Positions 34,319 to 43,753 are shown, counted from the stretch's first letter. The stretch: 64,000 bases of DNA from an uncultured Kordiimonas sp. (GCA_947503625.1 CANNEK010000001.1:862152-926151); one strand, 5' to 3'. A program made the numbers and translations. Notes: generated from the sequence alone by a model not told the origin.

Positions 34319-35119
34319 ATGCAAAAACGCCGTTATGCAGATGTCAGTTTTGGTCAAATTCATTACCGCACGGCCGGAAAAGGGCCTGCACTCGTTCTAT
34401 TACACCAGAGTCCACGCTCATCTGCCGAATACACGGAATTGATGGAGGAACTCTCTGAAGACTATACGGTTTATGCGCCCGACAACCCCGGCAATGGTCA
34501 ATCGGATCCATTGCCTGTAGATGTGCCCGGGATGGAAAACTATGCGGATGCTCTCATTGAATTCCTCGACGCGGTGAAACTGGAGTCCGTTCTGGTTTAT
34601 GGCTTTCACACAGGTGCCAGCATAGCCACAGCAGCCGCAGCCCGCCATCCGTCACGCATACGGTACGCTGTCGCAAATGGCCTGTCTGTTTTTCGCGGAA
34701 CAGAAAAAGAAGACCTGCTCGCAAACTACTGCCCGCCACTTGTTCCCAAAGCGGACGGAAGTCATCTGGCATGGCTCTGGGAAAGATTCCAAAGCCAAGC
34801 CAGGTTTTTCCCGTGGTATAAAACAAGCGATGATGCCAGAATTGACGTTCCACCCTATTCTCCGGAGCGCTGCCAGGTCATGGTGGAAGACTTTCTGCTC
34901 GCCGGAAACAACTATATAGCGCCCTATAACGCCGCATTCATGTTTGACCCCGTAGCAGCGGGAATGCTGCCCGCCGATAATCTCCTGGTCATGTCAACTG
35001 AAGCTGATCCGCTGTTCAAATGCCTGAAACTGCTTCCAACAAAGCAAGCTGTGTATCGTGGCACCAGTCATCAAGATTGTTTGGTGCAGGCGTTCCGCCA
35101 GCTCAAAAATCATCGCTAG
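34319..35119 (+). CDS. Alpha/beta hydrolase with GFHTG nucleophile elbow, second copy
   Basis: The protein is 266 residues from ATG 34319 with a GGAGGG site. The core fold is evident: ALVLLHQSPRSSAEYTELMEEL, VYAPDNPGNGQSDPLPVDVPGMENYADAL, and LESVLVYGFHTGASIATAAA. His97 takes the place of the nucleophile Ser, as in the paralogue at 19375-20160. Here a His in GTSHQDCL near the end could still be a catalytic His. The shared GFHTG makes this a distinct subfamily. It lies between an oxidoreductase and a TonB receptor, inside the putative HutC regulon region. Confidence 0.85.
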   Translation: MQKRRYADVSFGQIHYRTAGKGPALVLLHQSPRSSAEYTELMEELSEDYTVYAPDNPGNGQSDPLPVDVPGMENYADALIEFLDAVKLESVLVYGFHTGASIATAAAARHPSRIRYAVANGLSVFRGTEKEDLLANYCPPLVPKADGSHLAWLWERFQSQARFFPWYKTSDDARIDVPPYSPERCQVMVEDFLLAGNNYIAPYNAAFMFDPVAAGMLPADNLLVMSTEADPLFKCLKLLPTKQAVYRGTSHQDCLVQAFRQLKNHR

Positions 35120-35245
35120 CCAACTTACTCTCGCCTTGCCACACCAAGAGGTTGCGCGACTTTAGATATATTTTCTGCAATTAACCTTCATTCTAGAATG
35201 GGGTTTGAACAATCATGGCAAGCATAGAGATTTAATTGACATAGT

Positions 35246-35261
35246 ATTATATCAATAGTAC
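35246..35261. promoter_or_regulatory. 16-base AT-rich operator copy
   Basis: ATTATATCAATAGTAC lies 112 bases upstream of the TonB receptor start. The 35120-35372 gap holds nothing else recognisable apart from a GGAGGGGAAGG ribosome site before 35373. Confidence 0.52.
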
Positions 35262-35372
35262 AAATTAAACATGCTTAGATGCATCTTGTTGCGCAATGAT
35301 ATTTCGCGGCGGACAAAAAAGCATCGAGCCGGGAGTATTCGAATCCACAGTTCCTTAACGGAGGGGAAGGAA

Positions 35373-37784
35373 ATGAACAGCAAAAACAGACTAATGGCGT
35401 CTGTGGCAATGAGCATTGTGCTCGCAGCGCCAAGTCTTTCGACTGCAGCAATTGCCCAGGAAGCAAATTCTGACGAATTCGCGATTGATGAAATCACCAT
35501 CACGGCGCGGAAGCGCGAGCAAAGCCTGCAAGATACACCTATCGCAATATCTGCATTTAACACCGAGCAAATGTTTCAGGCAGGGTTTAACAACATTCTG
35601 GATGTTGCCCGGGCAACACCTGGCTTGTTCATTGAAGGGTTCAATGACCGGAACGCTCGTGTCGCCACCTCACCAAGGTTCCGCGGCATCACGGTCGACA
35701 ATAGTGACCCGTTGCTGCGTACCGCCTCGATTTTTATTGACGGTATTTTTGTGACGGGTGGTATCCAGGGCATTGGGGTGCAGGAACTGGAACGCGTCGA
35801 GATTATTAAAGGGCCTCAGTCGGCATTGTTTGGCCGAAACACATTTGCCGGTGCGATCAACTATATTACCAAGGATCCCGGCGAAGAGTTCAAAATAAAC
35901 GTATCCGGCCTTGCCGCTACCCGCGATGAATATCGTGGTCAGTTCGGTATGGAAGGTGCGATCACTGACAATCTTACCGGTCGGTTGAATGCCAGCTACG
36001 ATTTTGTTGGCGGTCACTATAGAAACAATAACGATCGCAGTCAGGAACTTGGCGAAGAAAGCACCTGGTCTGTTTCCGGAACGCTTCTCTTCAGACCTAA
36101 CGACAACTTCCGGATTAAAGCACGTGGCCTCTATTACGAAGACAATGATGGCCCGGCTGCTGTTGCACGTGTTGGCGGTTTTGCCGAACACAATTTTGGC
36201 GGTTTTGACGACGGTAATGGCGGCACGACAGAACGTGCGTTTCAGGGCACACTACGCATCCCGGGTGATGACGAAGTAGCGGCCAATACAACTGCCGCTG
36301 ATTTTGATGCTGCACTTGCGGCCCTTGCTCGTCTGGGTACCGCAACAGACGTTGGCATTACGCTCGAAGACCTTGGTGGTTTCGGACTGAGCCGCCAAGC
36401 CTATCGCGGTAGCCTTGATTCCACTTACGATTTCGAAAATGGCATGTCTCTGGACGTTCTGTTTGGTTACAATAAGGAAGAATATCTGTTCTTCGGTGAT
36501 TTCGATAGCACCGGCACATACGGGTTCAACACTTCCGGTACCAGCGACCTTGAAGACATCAGCATCGAAGCGCGCCTGTCCGGCACAGCATTCAATGACA
36601 AGCTGACCTGGACAGTTGGCGGTAACTATCTGGATATTGATATCCTGACTGCAGGTGGTTTTTATGACGGCCTTCTGGATTTCTGGTTCGCAGGTGTAAT
36701 CGCGCCAGCAAATGAAACCGGGGCCAAAACCAAGGGCATTTTTGCGATTTTGGATTATCAGGTTAACGACCAGGTACAACTTATCTTCGAAGGCCGGTAT
36801 CAGGATGACGAAATCACCAACGCCGCAGTGAATAATGGCGTTGCTTCCTTCGATAAATTCCTGCCAAAAATTGTGTTGAATTATACACCGAATGACGACA
36901 CCACTCTTTACGCAAACTACAGCGTGGGCAACTTGCCTGGCGGTTTCAACGCAGAAGTTGCCGAATTGGATGCAGAACAACTGCGCCAACTGGAAATTGA
37001 CAACCCTGGCATCGACGCTTCCTTTAATGAGGAAAAGCTCGAGAACTTCGAGTTGGGCTGGAAACAATATTTCGATGACCGTCGCGGCGTGTTCAACCTT
37101 GCTGCTTTCTACATGAAGCGAAGTGATCAGATTTTCTCCGGCTTTGCCTTCATCGATGAAACTGACCCGAACGCACCAAACCCGGTTCGCACGGTTGCCT
37201 TTACCGGCAACGGCGCAACAACCAACATTTATGGTGTTGAACTTGACACAACCATTAACCTGACCGAAGCCCTGACATTCCAGGGATCATTGTCCTACAT
37301 TGATGCCAAGATCGCCAGCTTCCCTGAAGGTGCCGGTTCTGGTGACTTCGGTGATGTATTTGGCGACGATGCCAGTGTCGAGGGGCAACGTGCGCCGCGC
37401 TTCCCGAAATGGGCGTGGTCTGCAAACATGACCTATGAGAAGCCAATTCAAGGCAAGTTCATGGGCATGGATGATCCTGTCTGGTTCACTCGCGCGGACA
37501 CTTTCTACACAGGCAGCTTCTTTGACAGCAACACTAACCTCGCAGAAACAGAGACAGCACTGGATGTAAACCTCCGGACAGGCCTGCGGGTTGACAATGT
37601 ATCTGTTGAGTTCTTTGTGACAAACCTGTTCAACGAGGATGCACCGCCATCAGCGAACAATATTGCCGACACCAGTTCGGACGTGCGCTTCGGCAGTGGC
37701 TTCTTTGACTTCACGCAAGAGAGTATCCACGTGGCACTGCGCCGCAAGCGTCAGGTTGGCATTCGCTTCAACTACGAATTCTAG
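35373..37784 (+). CDS. TonB-dependent outer-membrane receptor, second copy
   Basis: The protein is 803 residues from ATG 35373, preceded by GGAGGGGAAGG; the open frame begins at 35271 but has no ribosome site there. It has a signal peptide ending AAIAQE, TonB box DEITITA, plug domain with VEIIKGPQSALFGRNTFAGAINYITKDP, and a beta barrel ending in VGIRFNYEF. It belongs to the same broad group as the receptor at 1821-4415. With a 16-base motif upstream and the HutC gene next door, it is the likely outer-membrane entry point for the regulon's substrate. Confidence 0.95.
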   Translation: MNSKNRLMASVAMSIVLAAPSLSTAAIAQEANSDEFAIDEITITARKREQSLQDTPIAISAFNTEQMFQAGFNNILDVARATPGLFIEGFNDRNARVATSPRFRGITVDNSDPLLRTASIFIDGIFVTGGIQGIGVQELERVEIIKGPQSALFGRNTFAGAINYITKDPGEEFKINVSGLAATRDEYRGQFGMEGAITDNLTGRLNASYDFVGGHYRNNNDRSQELGEESTWSVSGTLLFRPNDNFRIKARGLYYEDNDGPAAVARVGGFAEHNFGGFDDGNGGTTERAFQGTLRIPGDDEVAANTTAADFDAALAALARLGTATDVGITLEDLGGFGLSRQAYRGSLDSTYDFENGMSLDVLFGYNKEEYLFFGDFDSTGTYGFNTSGTSDLEDISIEARLSGTAFNDKLTWTVGGNYLDIDILTAGGFYDGLLDFWFAGVIAPANETGAKTKGIFAILDYQVNDQVQLIFEGRYQDDEITNAAVNNGVASFDKFLPKIVLNYTPNDDTTLYANYSVGNLPGGFNAEVAELDAEQLRQLEIDNPGIDASFNEEKLENFELGWKQYFDDRRGVFNLAAFYMKRSDQIFSGFAFIDETDPNAPNPVRTVAFTGNGATTNIYGVELDTTINLTEALTFQGSLSYIDAKIASFPEGAGSGDFGDVFGDDASVEGQRAPRFPKWAWSANMTYEKPIQGKFMGMDDPVWFTRADTFYTGSFFDSNTNLAETETALDVNLRTGLRVDNVSVEFFVTNLFNEDAPPSANNIADTSSDVRFGSGFFDFTQESIHVALRRKRQVGIRFNYEF

Positions 37785-37895
37785 AACTAGTGGCCTCGGG
37801 TAACGCCCCGGGGCCAAGGTAAAGCTTTTGTATTGAGTAAAGTCTCGGTCCGAACGGAAGTACTCCTCCCAAGGACCAATCCTTCAAGAAAACTT

Positions 37896-37928
37896 AAAGC
37901 CAGCTTCCGGGAAGCTGGCTTTTTTTTA
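37896..37928. terminator. Strong intrinsic terminator
   Basis: AAAGCCAGCTTC (37896-37907) pairs with GAAGCTGGCTTT (37911-37922) around a three-base loop, followed by T. It stops the TonB receptor transcript and, with A on the left side, may also serve the convergent regulator gene. Confidence 0.88.
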
Positions 37929-37954
37929 TCCGGTTAGGTGGAATTGGCCGAATA

Positions 37955-38767
37955 CTAGTGTTCGGTTTTCCAGAAATTAGACTCTTCGCCTTCCACACGC
38001 GAAAGGGTCATATTCATTTGATACAGATCCGGCCTGTACAACACTGTAATGAACTCGACAGGTTTGTCGTTCGCGTCAAAAACCACCCGCGTTACTTTCA
38101 GGAGCGGGCTGCCGACATTCACACTGAGCATCGACGCTGTTTTACCGTCAGCTAATGTTGCTGTAATCGACTGGCGGGCTCGGGATATCTGTACGCCAGC
38201 ACGCTCCAGCAGCGCCAGAAGCGGTTGGTTTTCCATTTCTTCGCGTTTGAAAGAACGACCAATTTCTTCCGGCACGTAAGTCTCGACGAAAGAAAAAGGC
38301 GTATCATCTTTATGGCGCACCCGGATAGCCCGCTGCACTTTTGCACCGGGTGTTATCTCCAGCGCTTCGGCAGCACGTGGCGGGGCCGCAACATAATCGA
38401 ATTCATGTATGGTGACTTGCGTTTCCAGAACGATAGTCAAAAGATTTTCGAGCAGGCCATCCATCGATTCTGCGCTTTTTGAAGGCACAGGTGCCGAGAA
38501 AGTTACAACCGTTCCCCTGCCACGCTGCCGAGCCACCAGACCATCCGCAGCCAGCTCGTCCAGAGCGCGTTTGGCAGTAATACGCGAAACATTGAATATC
38601 TTCTCCAATTCGTGTTCGCTTGGAATGAGCGTGCCTTCAGCATAGTCACCCGAAACCACCTTCTCACGCAGAAGGACGTAAATCTGGTGATAAAGCGGCG
38701 TGGGCAAATTCTCGTTAACCCGCTCGGTACTTGAAAAAGCGACCCCCGAATTTTTGTTTTTACTCAT
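37955..38767 (-). CDS. GntR-family regulator, HutC subfamily
   Basis: The protein is 270 residues from ATG 38767, preceded by TGGGGGC; an earlier ATG at 38848 is in frame but has no ribosome site. The winged helix spans residues about 20-90 (TPLYHQIYVLLREKVVSGDYAEGTLIPSEHELEKIFNVSRITAKRALDELAADGLVARQRGRGT). A UTRA ligand domain follows (VQRAIRVRHKDDTPFSFVETYVPEEIG; LLALLERAGVQISRARQSITA). This architecture responds to a small catabolic intermediate. A 16-base motif in front of the gene and eight more at nearby catabolic promoters make it the candidate master regulator of the 21-58 kb block. Confidence 0.92.
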   Translation of the reverse strand: MSKNKNSGVAFSSTERVNENLPTPLYHQIYVLLREKVVSGDYAEGTLIPSEHELEKIFNVSRITAKRALDELAADGLVARQRGRGTVVTFSAPVPSKSAESMDGLLENLLTIVLETQVTIHEFDYVAAPPRAAEALEITPGAKVQRAIRVRHKDDTPFSFVETYVPEEIGRSFKREEMENQPLLALLERAGVQISRARQSITATLADGKTASMLSVNVGSPLLKVTRVVFDANDKPVEFITVLYRPDLYQMNMTLSRVEGEESNFWKTEH

Positions 38768-38902
38768 TTTGCCCCCATTTTGCGCGACATCATGCGCACT
38801 TGTTATCTCATTACACAAAGCCTTGCTGGCTTTGAGCAGAATTGCCATTGGAATATACCATTGACCTTGATCAACGTATTCGCTTCGGACGCTGGCTATA
38901 TT

Positions 38903-38918
38903 GTTATATCATTTTGAT
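38903..38918. promoter_or_regulatory. 16-base AT-rich operator copy, half-site strong
   Basis: GTTATATCATTTTGAT has a full left half and a weak right half. It lies between the HutC gene and the divergent DUF1330/aldehyde dehydrogenase genes, as expected for autoregulation. Confidence 0.5.
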
Positions 38919-38999
38919 GTAGCTGGCAAATTCAGAAACGACACCTTGGTGGCAGCTTTAAATCATAGTTTCAACAAGTTATTCCGGGGAGAGAAAACC

Positions 39000-39296
39000 A
39001 TGGCAGCCTATATGGTCGTGTTGGCAGAAATTCAGGATATGCAAAGCTTTCGGTCTTACGGAGAGCGTGCTGCAGAACTCGTGGAGCAGTTTGGTGGTGA
39101 ATACATCGCGCGCGGCGCCAAACAAAGCGAATGCCTTGAGGGCGACTGGCCCGAAGAAACCAAAGTTGTTATATCGAAATGGCCCTCTTTCGACGCAGCC
39201 AAAGCGTTCTGGAATTCACCTGAATACGCGGAGGCAAAAAAGCTCAGAGAAGGTAACTCGACTGTGCGTGTGCGTCTGGTTGAAACACTTGATTAG
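39000..39296 (+). CDS. DUF1330-family small protein
   Basis: The protein is 98 residues from the ATG at 39000, with GGGGAGAG upstream. The DUF1330 pattern is AAYMVVLAEIQDMQSFRSYGERAAELVEQFGGEYIARGAK, then VVISKWPSFDAAKAFWNSPEYAEAKKLRE. This dimeric ferredoxin-like fold resembles ABM-domain proteins; function is not established. It begins the transcript with the aldehyde dehydrogenase gene 33 bases downstream and is divergent from the HutC regulator. Confidence 0.88.
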   Translation: MAAYMVVLAEIQDMQSFRSYGERAAELVEQFGGEYIARGAKQSECLEGDWPEETKVVISKWPSFDAAKAFWNSPEYAEAKKLREGNSTVRVRLVETLD

Positions 39297-39329
39297 CCAA
39301 AACGGCCTGCCAACTTTCGGAGAAATTTC

Positions 39330-40757
39330 ATGAGCCTGCCCGTTAGAAATCCTCATAGTGGCCTGGTTGACTATTCCATCGAACCTGTATCCGCAGACGC
39401 TGTTGCAAGCACGTGTAAAAGCCTGCGAAAGGCCCAGCCGGCCTGGCTGGAAAGAGATTTCAAGGGTCGGGCTACAATTCTTCGCGAATTTGGAAAAGCC
39501 ATCAAGGACAACAAAGCAGAGATTCTGGAAGCCCTGACAGACGATACAGGCAGGGCTTATATATCAGCAATGGAGATCGACGGCATACCCGGCGCTGTCG
39601 AGCGCTGGATCAAGTGCGCCGAGGAACTTAAAGACGATAAAGGGCGTTCAGGCGCCATGCCTTTCATTGAATATTCCGTTGGATACAGGCCGTATAAACT
39701 CGTGGGCGTCATCAGTCCATGGAACTTTCCGCTAACGCTGTCTTTCATCGACGCCCTGCCCGCACTGATGGCCGGTGCCGCAGTTATCATCAAGCCCAGT
39801 GAAGTGACGCCACGGTTTGCGGAGCCGGTTAGAAAAGTCATTGCCAGCATCGAAGGGTTATCGGATGTCCTGAACATAGTCGATGGTGACGGTATAACAG
39901 GCGCAGCCCTTGTCGATAATGTTGATATCATCTGCTTTACAGGTAGCGTGGCGACCGGCCGCAAAGTTGGTGAACAGGCAGCGCGAAACTTCATTCCCTC
40001 TTTTCTTGAACTTGGCGGAAAAGACCCGGCCATCGTTCTGGAGAGCGCCGACATTGATCGCGCATCAACATCCTTGTTGCGAGCTTCCGTTTTGAACACA
40101 GGTCAGGCCTGTCAGTCGATCGAACGGATTTATGTTGCACGAGCTATCCATGACGAGTTTCTGGAAAAACTGGTGAAAAAAGCGAAAGCTGTCACGATAA
40201 ATGCAACCAACATCAACAGCGGCGAGATAGGGCCTGTTATCTTCGAAAAACAGGCCACGATCATCGCGGCCCAGATTGAAGATGCAAAAGCAAAAGGCGC
40301 AACGGTTCATACTGGCGGCAAGATCGAGCAACATGGCGGTAACTGGTGCAGGCCCACTGTGCTCACGGGCGTCACTGATGACATGAAAATAATGCAGGAC
40401 GAAACTTTCGGCCCGCTCCTGCCCGTTATACCATTTGATACAGTCGAAGAGGCTATCGCTATGGCCAACGACAGTGACTTTGGCCTTAGTGCGGCCGTTT
40501 ATGCGGGTGCAGCAGAAGAAGCAATAAAGGTTGGAAGACAGATTGAGGCAGGAGGGATCAGCATCAATGACGGCTCGCTAACGGGCATGATGCACGAGGC
40601 TGAGAAAAACTCTTTCAAACTAAGCGGCATGGGAGCTTCGCGCATGGGGCGCTCGGGTTTCCTGCGCTTCTTCCGCCGGCAATCCCTGATGGTGAATACT
40701 GCCGACGCCGTTGCCGAGATCGGCATGTTTGATGAAGCAAACGCCAACAGAGAGTAG
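39330..40757 (+). CDS. NAD(P)-dependent aldehyde dehydrogenase
   Basis: The protein is 475 residues, typical length. It has the cofactor loop VISPWNFPLTLSFIDALPALMAGAAVIIKPSE, FTGSVATGRKV, the general-base Glu in FLELGGKDPAIV, and the catalytic Cys in NTGQACQSIERIYV. It oxidises an aldehyde to the acid (or acyl-CoA) in the cytoplasm. It is in the operon controlled by the divergent HutC promoter and could handle an aldehyde released by the pathway, for instance by the amine oxidase or a lyase. Confidence 0.93.
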   Translation: MSLPVRNPHSGLVDYSIEPVSADAVASTCKSLRKAQPAWLERDFKGRATILREFGKAIKDNKAEILEALTDDTGRAYISAMEIDGIPGAVERWIKCAEELKDDKGRSGAMPFIEYSVGYRPYKLVGVISPWNFPLTLSFIDALPALMAGAAVIIKPSEVTPRFAEPVRKVIASIEGLSDVLNIVDGDGITGAALVDNVDIICFTGSVATGRKVGEQAARNFIPSFLELGGKDPAIVLESADIDRASTSLLRASVLNTGQACQSIERIYVARAIHDEFLEKLVKKAKAVTINATNINSGEIGPVIFEKQATIIAAQIEDAKAKGATVHTGGKIEQHGGNWCRPTVLTGVTDDMKIMQDETFGPLLPVIPFDTVEEAIAMANDSDFGLSAAVYAGAAEEAIKVGRQIEAGGISINDGSLTGMMHEAEKNSFKLSGMGASRMGRSGFLRFFRRQSLMVNTADAVAEIGMFDEANANRE

Positions 40758-40833
40758 GCACAGGGCAAAAGCGCGATATCTGTTGATAAATGTCATGGCT
40801 GTTACTCGTAGCGTTTCTCTAGACTTTTGATGT

Positions 40834-40886
40834 TCCGTTGAGAGGAAAACGGACACCAGCATCGCTGGCGCTCCTGGGGTAGGAGC
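40834..40886 (+). other. Three tandem small hairpins in the leader of the metal-transporter operon
   Basis: Three adjacent hairpins precede the start at 40894: TCCGT/ACGGA (40834-40853), CCAGC/GCTGG (40856-40868) and GCTCCT/AGGAGC (40870-40886). The last sequesters an AGGAGC that could serve as the ribosome site, though a second AGAGGA follows. A metal-responsive or translational control element is possible. It does not match a cobalamin riboswitch that I can recognise. Confidence 0.3.
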
Positions 40887-40893
40887 AAGAGGA

Positions 40894-41625
40894 ATGGGGA
40901 ATATGACTGCTGAATTGACCTTTTTGGTGTCAACTGCGGCGTCAATCGCGTTTTTACATACGCTCATTGGCCCGGATCACTATTTGCCGTTTGTTGCACT
41001 TGGTAAAGCACGAGGCTGGACCGCCCGCAAAATGGCTCTTGTGACCATTGGCTGCGGCCTTGGCCATTCCGTCGGATCCATTGTGCTTGGCCTGATCGGC
41101 ATTTCATTAGGCTTTGCGCTCAATAGTATGGAGGTGATTGAAGGACTGCGCGGTGACATTGCAGCATGGGCGCTTATGTCTTTTGGTCTTCTGTATCTGA
41201 TCTGGGGCCTGCGCAAAGCACATCTGGAAAAGGCACACAGCCACTATCACGTTCACGCGGACGGAACAGCGCATAGTCATTTGCATACACACCAGACCAG
41301 CCACGCACACGTGCACGACGAGAAGGCGAACACGACCAGATTGCGCATAGCGCCGTGGTCGATCTTTATCATATTCGTTCTGGGGCCTTGTGAACCCTTG
41401 ATCCCGCTGATGCTCTATCCGGCAGCCACGGCATCGGTGTTGGGGATGACGCTGGTCGTTGGCACATTTGTTCTGGTTACCGTAACCACCATGACAGCTG
41501 TTGCCATGGCCGTGTTTAACGGGCTCAGCTTTATACCGGCGAACACACTTCAGCGATACACTCATGCGATCGCAGGCGGCACCATTGCCACATGCGGATT
41601 TGCCATTGTTGGGCTTGGACTATAG
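40894..41625 (+). CDS. NicO/UreH-like membrane metal transporter with His-rich loop
   Basis: The protein is 243 residues with about six membrane helices. FLHTLIGPDHYLPF in the first helix matches the H-x(4-5)-D-H motif of nickel/cobalt transporters (NicO/RcnA, UreH). The loop at residues 108-146 is extremely His-rich (HSHYHVHADG, HSHLHTHQTSHAHVH), typical of metal-loading segments. It therefore probably moves nickel, cobalt or another divalent cation. It leads an operon with an amidohydrolase, CoA-transferase, small protein and a cupin that also has a His-rich tail, suggesting metal supply for one of these enzymes. Confidence 0.8.
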   Translation: MGNMTAELTFLVSTAASIAFLHTLIGPDHYLPFVALGKARGWTARKMALVTIGCGLGHSVGSIVLGLIGISLGFALNSMEVIEGLRGDIAAWALMSFGLLYLIWGLRKAHLEKAHSHYHVHADGTAHSHLHTHQTSHAHVHDEKANTTRLRIAPWSIFIIFVLGPCEPLIPLMLYPAATASVLGMTLVVGTFVLVTVTTMTAVAMAVFNGLSFIPANTLQRYTHAIAGGTIATCGFAIVGLGL

Positions 41626-41636
41626 GGGAAGCATTC

Positions 41637-42545
41637 ATGAGCGATCACGGCTATAAAGCCATAGACTCAGTCGTCAATATCTGGACACCTGAAGCGTTGT
41701 CGCACCGGCCCGGCTGGACCGACGAGTTTTTCATCGGCAAGATGAAAGGCCAGCATGACGAAGTCGGTATCAGCCTTGAAAAAATGATCGATGATATGGA
41801 TGCCGCCGGCATTGAATATGGCTTCCTGGTTGCAGCCAAAGCCGGTCGACCCGGCCTTCCCGGTTGCTACCACATGCCACCTGAAGTCGTCGCAGAGGCG
41901 ATTAAAAAATACCCGAAACGCTTTCTTGGTCTGATCGGCATTGATCCGTTTCAGGGCATGGACGGTGTGCGCGCGATGGAATACGCCGTTAAAGAGCTGG
42001 GCTTCATCGGCGCTCATCTTTATCCGCACTGGTTCAACCTGGAACCAAACGCAGCTCAATATTATCCTTTCTATGCAAAGTGCATCGAGCTGGATATTCC
42101 AATCCAGATGCAGGTCGGGCAATCCCTCATCTATTCAAAAGAGTATCGTTGCCGGTCCGTTGGACGACCGATTTACCTGGATGACATTGCCTGTGACCTA
42201 CCCGAACTGAAGTTGATTGGCACGCATGTAGGCATCCCGTGGCATGACGAAATGATCGCAATGTCGTGGAAGCATGAAAACGTCTTCATCGCAACAGATG
42301 CGCACAGCCCCAAATACTGGCCCGAGAGTGTCTGGAAATACATCAACAGCTATGGGCAGAACAAAGTGATTTTCGGATCGGACTTCCCGGTATTGCGCTT
42401 TGGACGCACAGTACAGGAAATTGACGACTACGGCCTGAAACCCGCAGTGCGCAAAAAGTTCATGCGCAACAACGTTGTTCGTATTTATGGGCTGGACAAG
42501 CTCGGCATCATGCCCGCTCCTGAAGATAAAGCAGGGGGTGACTGA
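41637..42545 (+). CDS. ACMSD-like amidohydrolase lacking the HxH motif
   Basis: The protein is 302 residues from ATG 41637 with AGGGGAAG upstream. It has the TIM-barrel fold of the amidohydrolase_2 family: AIKKYPKRFLGLIGIDPFQGMDGVRAMEYAVKELGFIGAHLYPHWF, LIGTHVGIPWHDEM, and NKVIFGSDFPVLRFG with the conserved Asp. The N-terminal D-x-H-x-H metal motif is replaced by D-S-V-V-N (residues 10-14), so a standard metal site is missing two ligands. Family members decarboxylate or hydrolyse ring-derived acids. Its stop overlaps the CoA-transferase ATG. Confidence 0.85.
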   Translation: MSDHGYKAIDSVVNIWTPEALSHRPGWTDEFFIGKMKGQHDEVGISLEKMIDDMDAAGIEYGFLVAAKAGRPGLPGCYHMPPEVVAEAIKKYPKRFLGLIGIDPFQGMDGVRAMEYAVKELGFIGAHLYPHWFNLEPNAAQYYPFYAKCIELDIPIQMQVGQSLIYSKEYRCRSVGRPIYLDDIACDLPELKLIGTHVGIPWHDEMIAMSWKHENVFIATDAHSPKYWPESVWKYINSYGQNKVIFGSDFPVLRFGRTVQEIDDYGLKPAVRKKFMRNNVVRIYGLDKLGIMPAPEDKAGGD

Positions 42546-43753
42546 TGCCGGGAGCACTGGACGGCATAAAGGTTGTTGAATTCACCAGCGTAGTACTCGG
42601 GCCCTGGGCCTGTCAGATGCTGGGGGATATGGGGGCCGATGTTGTAAAGGTAGAACCGCCTGCCGGCGACACCAATCGCAATCTGGGGCCTTACCGGGAA
42701 ACCGGGAATATGTGCGCCCTTTACATGACCTGCAACCGCAACAAACGTTCCATCGTGCTCGACCTGAAATCTGACAAAGGCCGGGAAGCAGCCTTCAAGC
42801 TTGTCTCGGGTGCCGACGTAATGGTGCACAATTTTCGGCCCACCGCGATGGAAAAACTTGGCCTTGACTATGATGCAGTAAAAGCAGTGAATCCTGATAT
42901 TATTTATTGCGCAACGTATGGCTTCAGCCGCAAAGGCCGCTACGGCAACCGCGGTGCACTGGATGATGGCATTCAGGCAGTTTCAGGCCTGTCCATGCTG
43001 ATGGCTCGCGCAATTGGCGATGGTGAACCCCGCTATCTGCCAACCGTCATCGCAGACAAAACAACGGGCCTCACTGTCGTGAATGCTGTGTGCGCGGCTC
43101 TATTCTCTCGCGAACGTACTGGCAAGGGCCAATCAATCGAAGTGCCGATGTTCGAATCCACCGTTTCATTCCTGATGGCGGAACACCAGTGGGGACAAAC
43201 GTTCGAGCCGGCAATGGGTACTGCTGGATACGCGCGACTACTTGCTGACAACAGAAAGCCATACAAAACCAAAGACGGGTTCATTTCGATGCTGCCCTAT
43301 TGGGACAATCACTGGAAAACATTCTGCGGCATTATCAAACGACCGGACATGATTACCGACCCCCGATTTGACCGCATGAAAAACCGGCTGGTCAATATCA
43401 ATGAAATGCACGCGCAAATCAGTGCAGCGTTACTGGAACGCACGACCGATGAATGGGTTACAGCCCTTGAGCAAACCAATGTTCCTTTCATGGTGGTGAA
43501 CACGCTGGACGACCTGATTGACGACCCACATCTTGTCGAAAGCGGCTATTGGCAGATGTTTGACCACCCCACTGAAGGCAAAATCCGCATGGGGTCCGCA
43601 CCATATAATTTTTCCGAAACGCCTGCATCCATTCGGCGACTGCCACCACATCTTGGTGAGCACAGCCGCGAAATTTTGGCTGAAGCAGGTTATTCGCCAG
43701 AGGAAGTCGCGGAGATGTTGAAAAACGGCACAACCCGTTCAGCGGATATTTAG
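42545..43753 (+). CDS. CaiB/BaiF family III CoA-transferase, third copy
   Basis: The protein is 402 residues. Features are GIKVVEFTSVVLGPWACQMLGDMGADVVKVEPPAGDTNR, NKRSIVLDLKSDKGREA, VHNFRPTAMEKLGLDYDAV, and Asp in PTVIADKTTGLTVVNA at the catalytic position. ATG 42545 shares its first base with the amidohydrolase stop, so the two are co-translated. The product of the amidohydrolase-like enzyme may be its substrate. This is the third family III CoA-transferase in the window. Confidence 0.92.
   Translation: MPGALDGIKVVEFTSVVLGPWACQMLGDMGADVVKVEPPAGDTNRNLGPYRETGNMCALYMTCNRNKRSIVLDLKSDKGREAAFKLVSGADVMVHNFRPTAMEKLGLDYDAVKAVNPDIIYCATYGFSRKGRYGNRGALDDGIQAVSGLSMLMARAIGDGEPRYLPTVIADKTTGLTVVNAVCAALFSRERTGKGQSIEVPMFESTVSFLMAEHQWGQTFEPAMGTAGYARLLADNRKPYKTKDGFISMLPYWDNHWKTFCGIIKRPDMITDPRFDRMKNRLVNINEMHAQISAALLERTTDEWVTALEQTNVPFMVVNTLDDLIDDPHLVESGYWQMFDHPTEGKIRMGSAPYNFSETPASIRRLPPHLGEHSREILAEAGYSPEEVAEMLKNGTTRSADI

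Noticed and set aside
40834-40886. Cobalamin riboswitch before the NicO-like transporter
   Set aside because: The conserved B12-box and other core sequences are not visible; only three simple hairpins are present.
41235-41325. Possible DNA repeat or CRISPR-like array of CAC/CAT units
   Set aside because: It is the His-rich loop of a coding gene, irregular in spacing; the same holds for 45040-45168.
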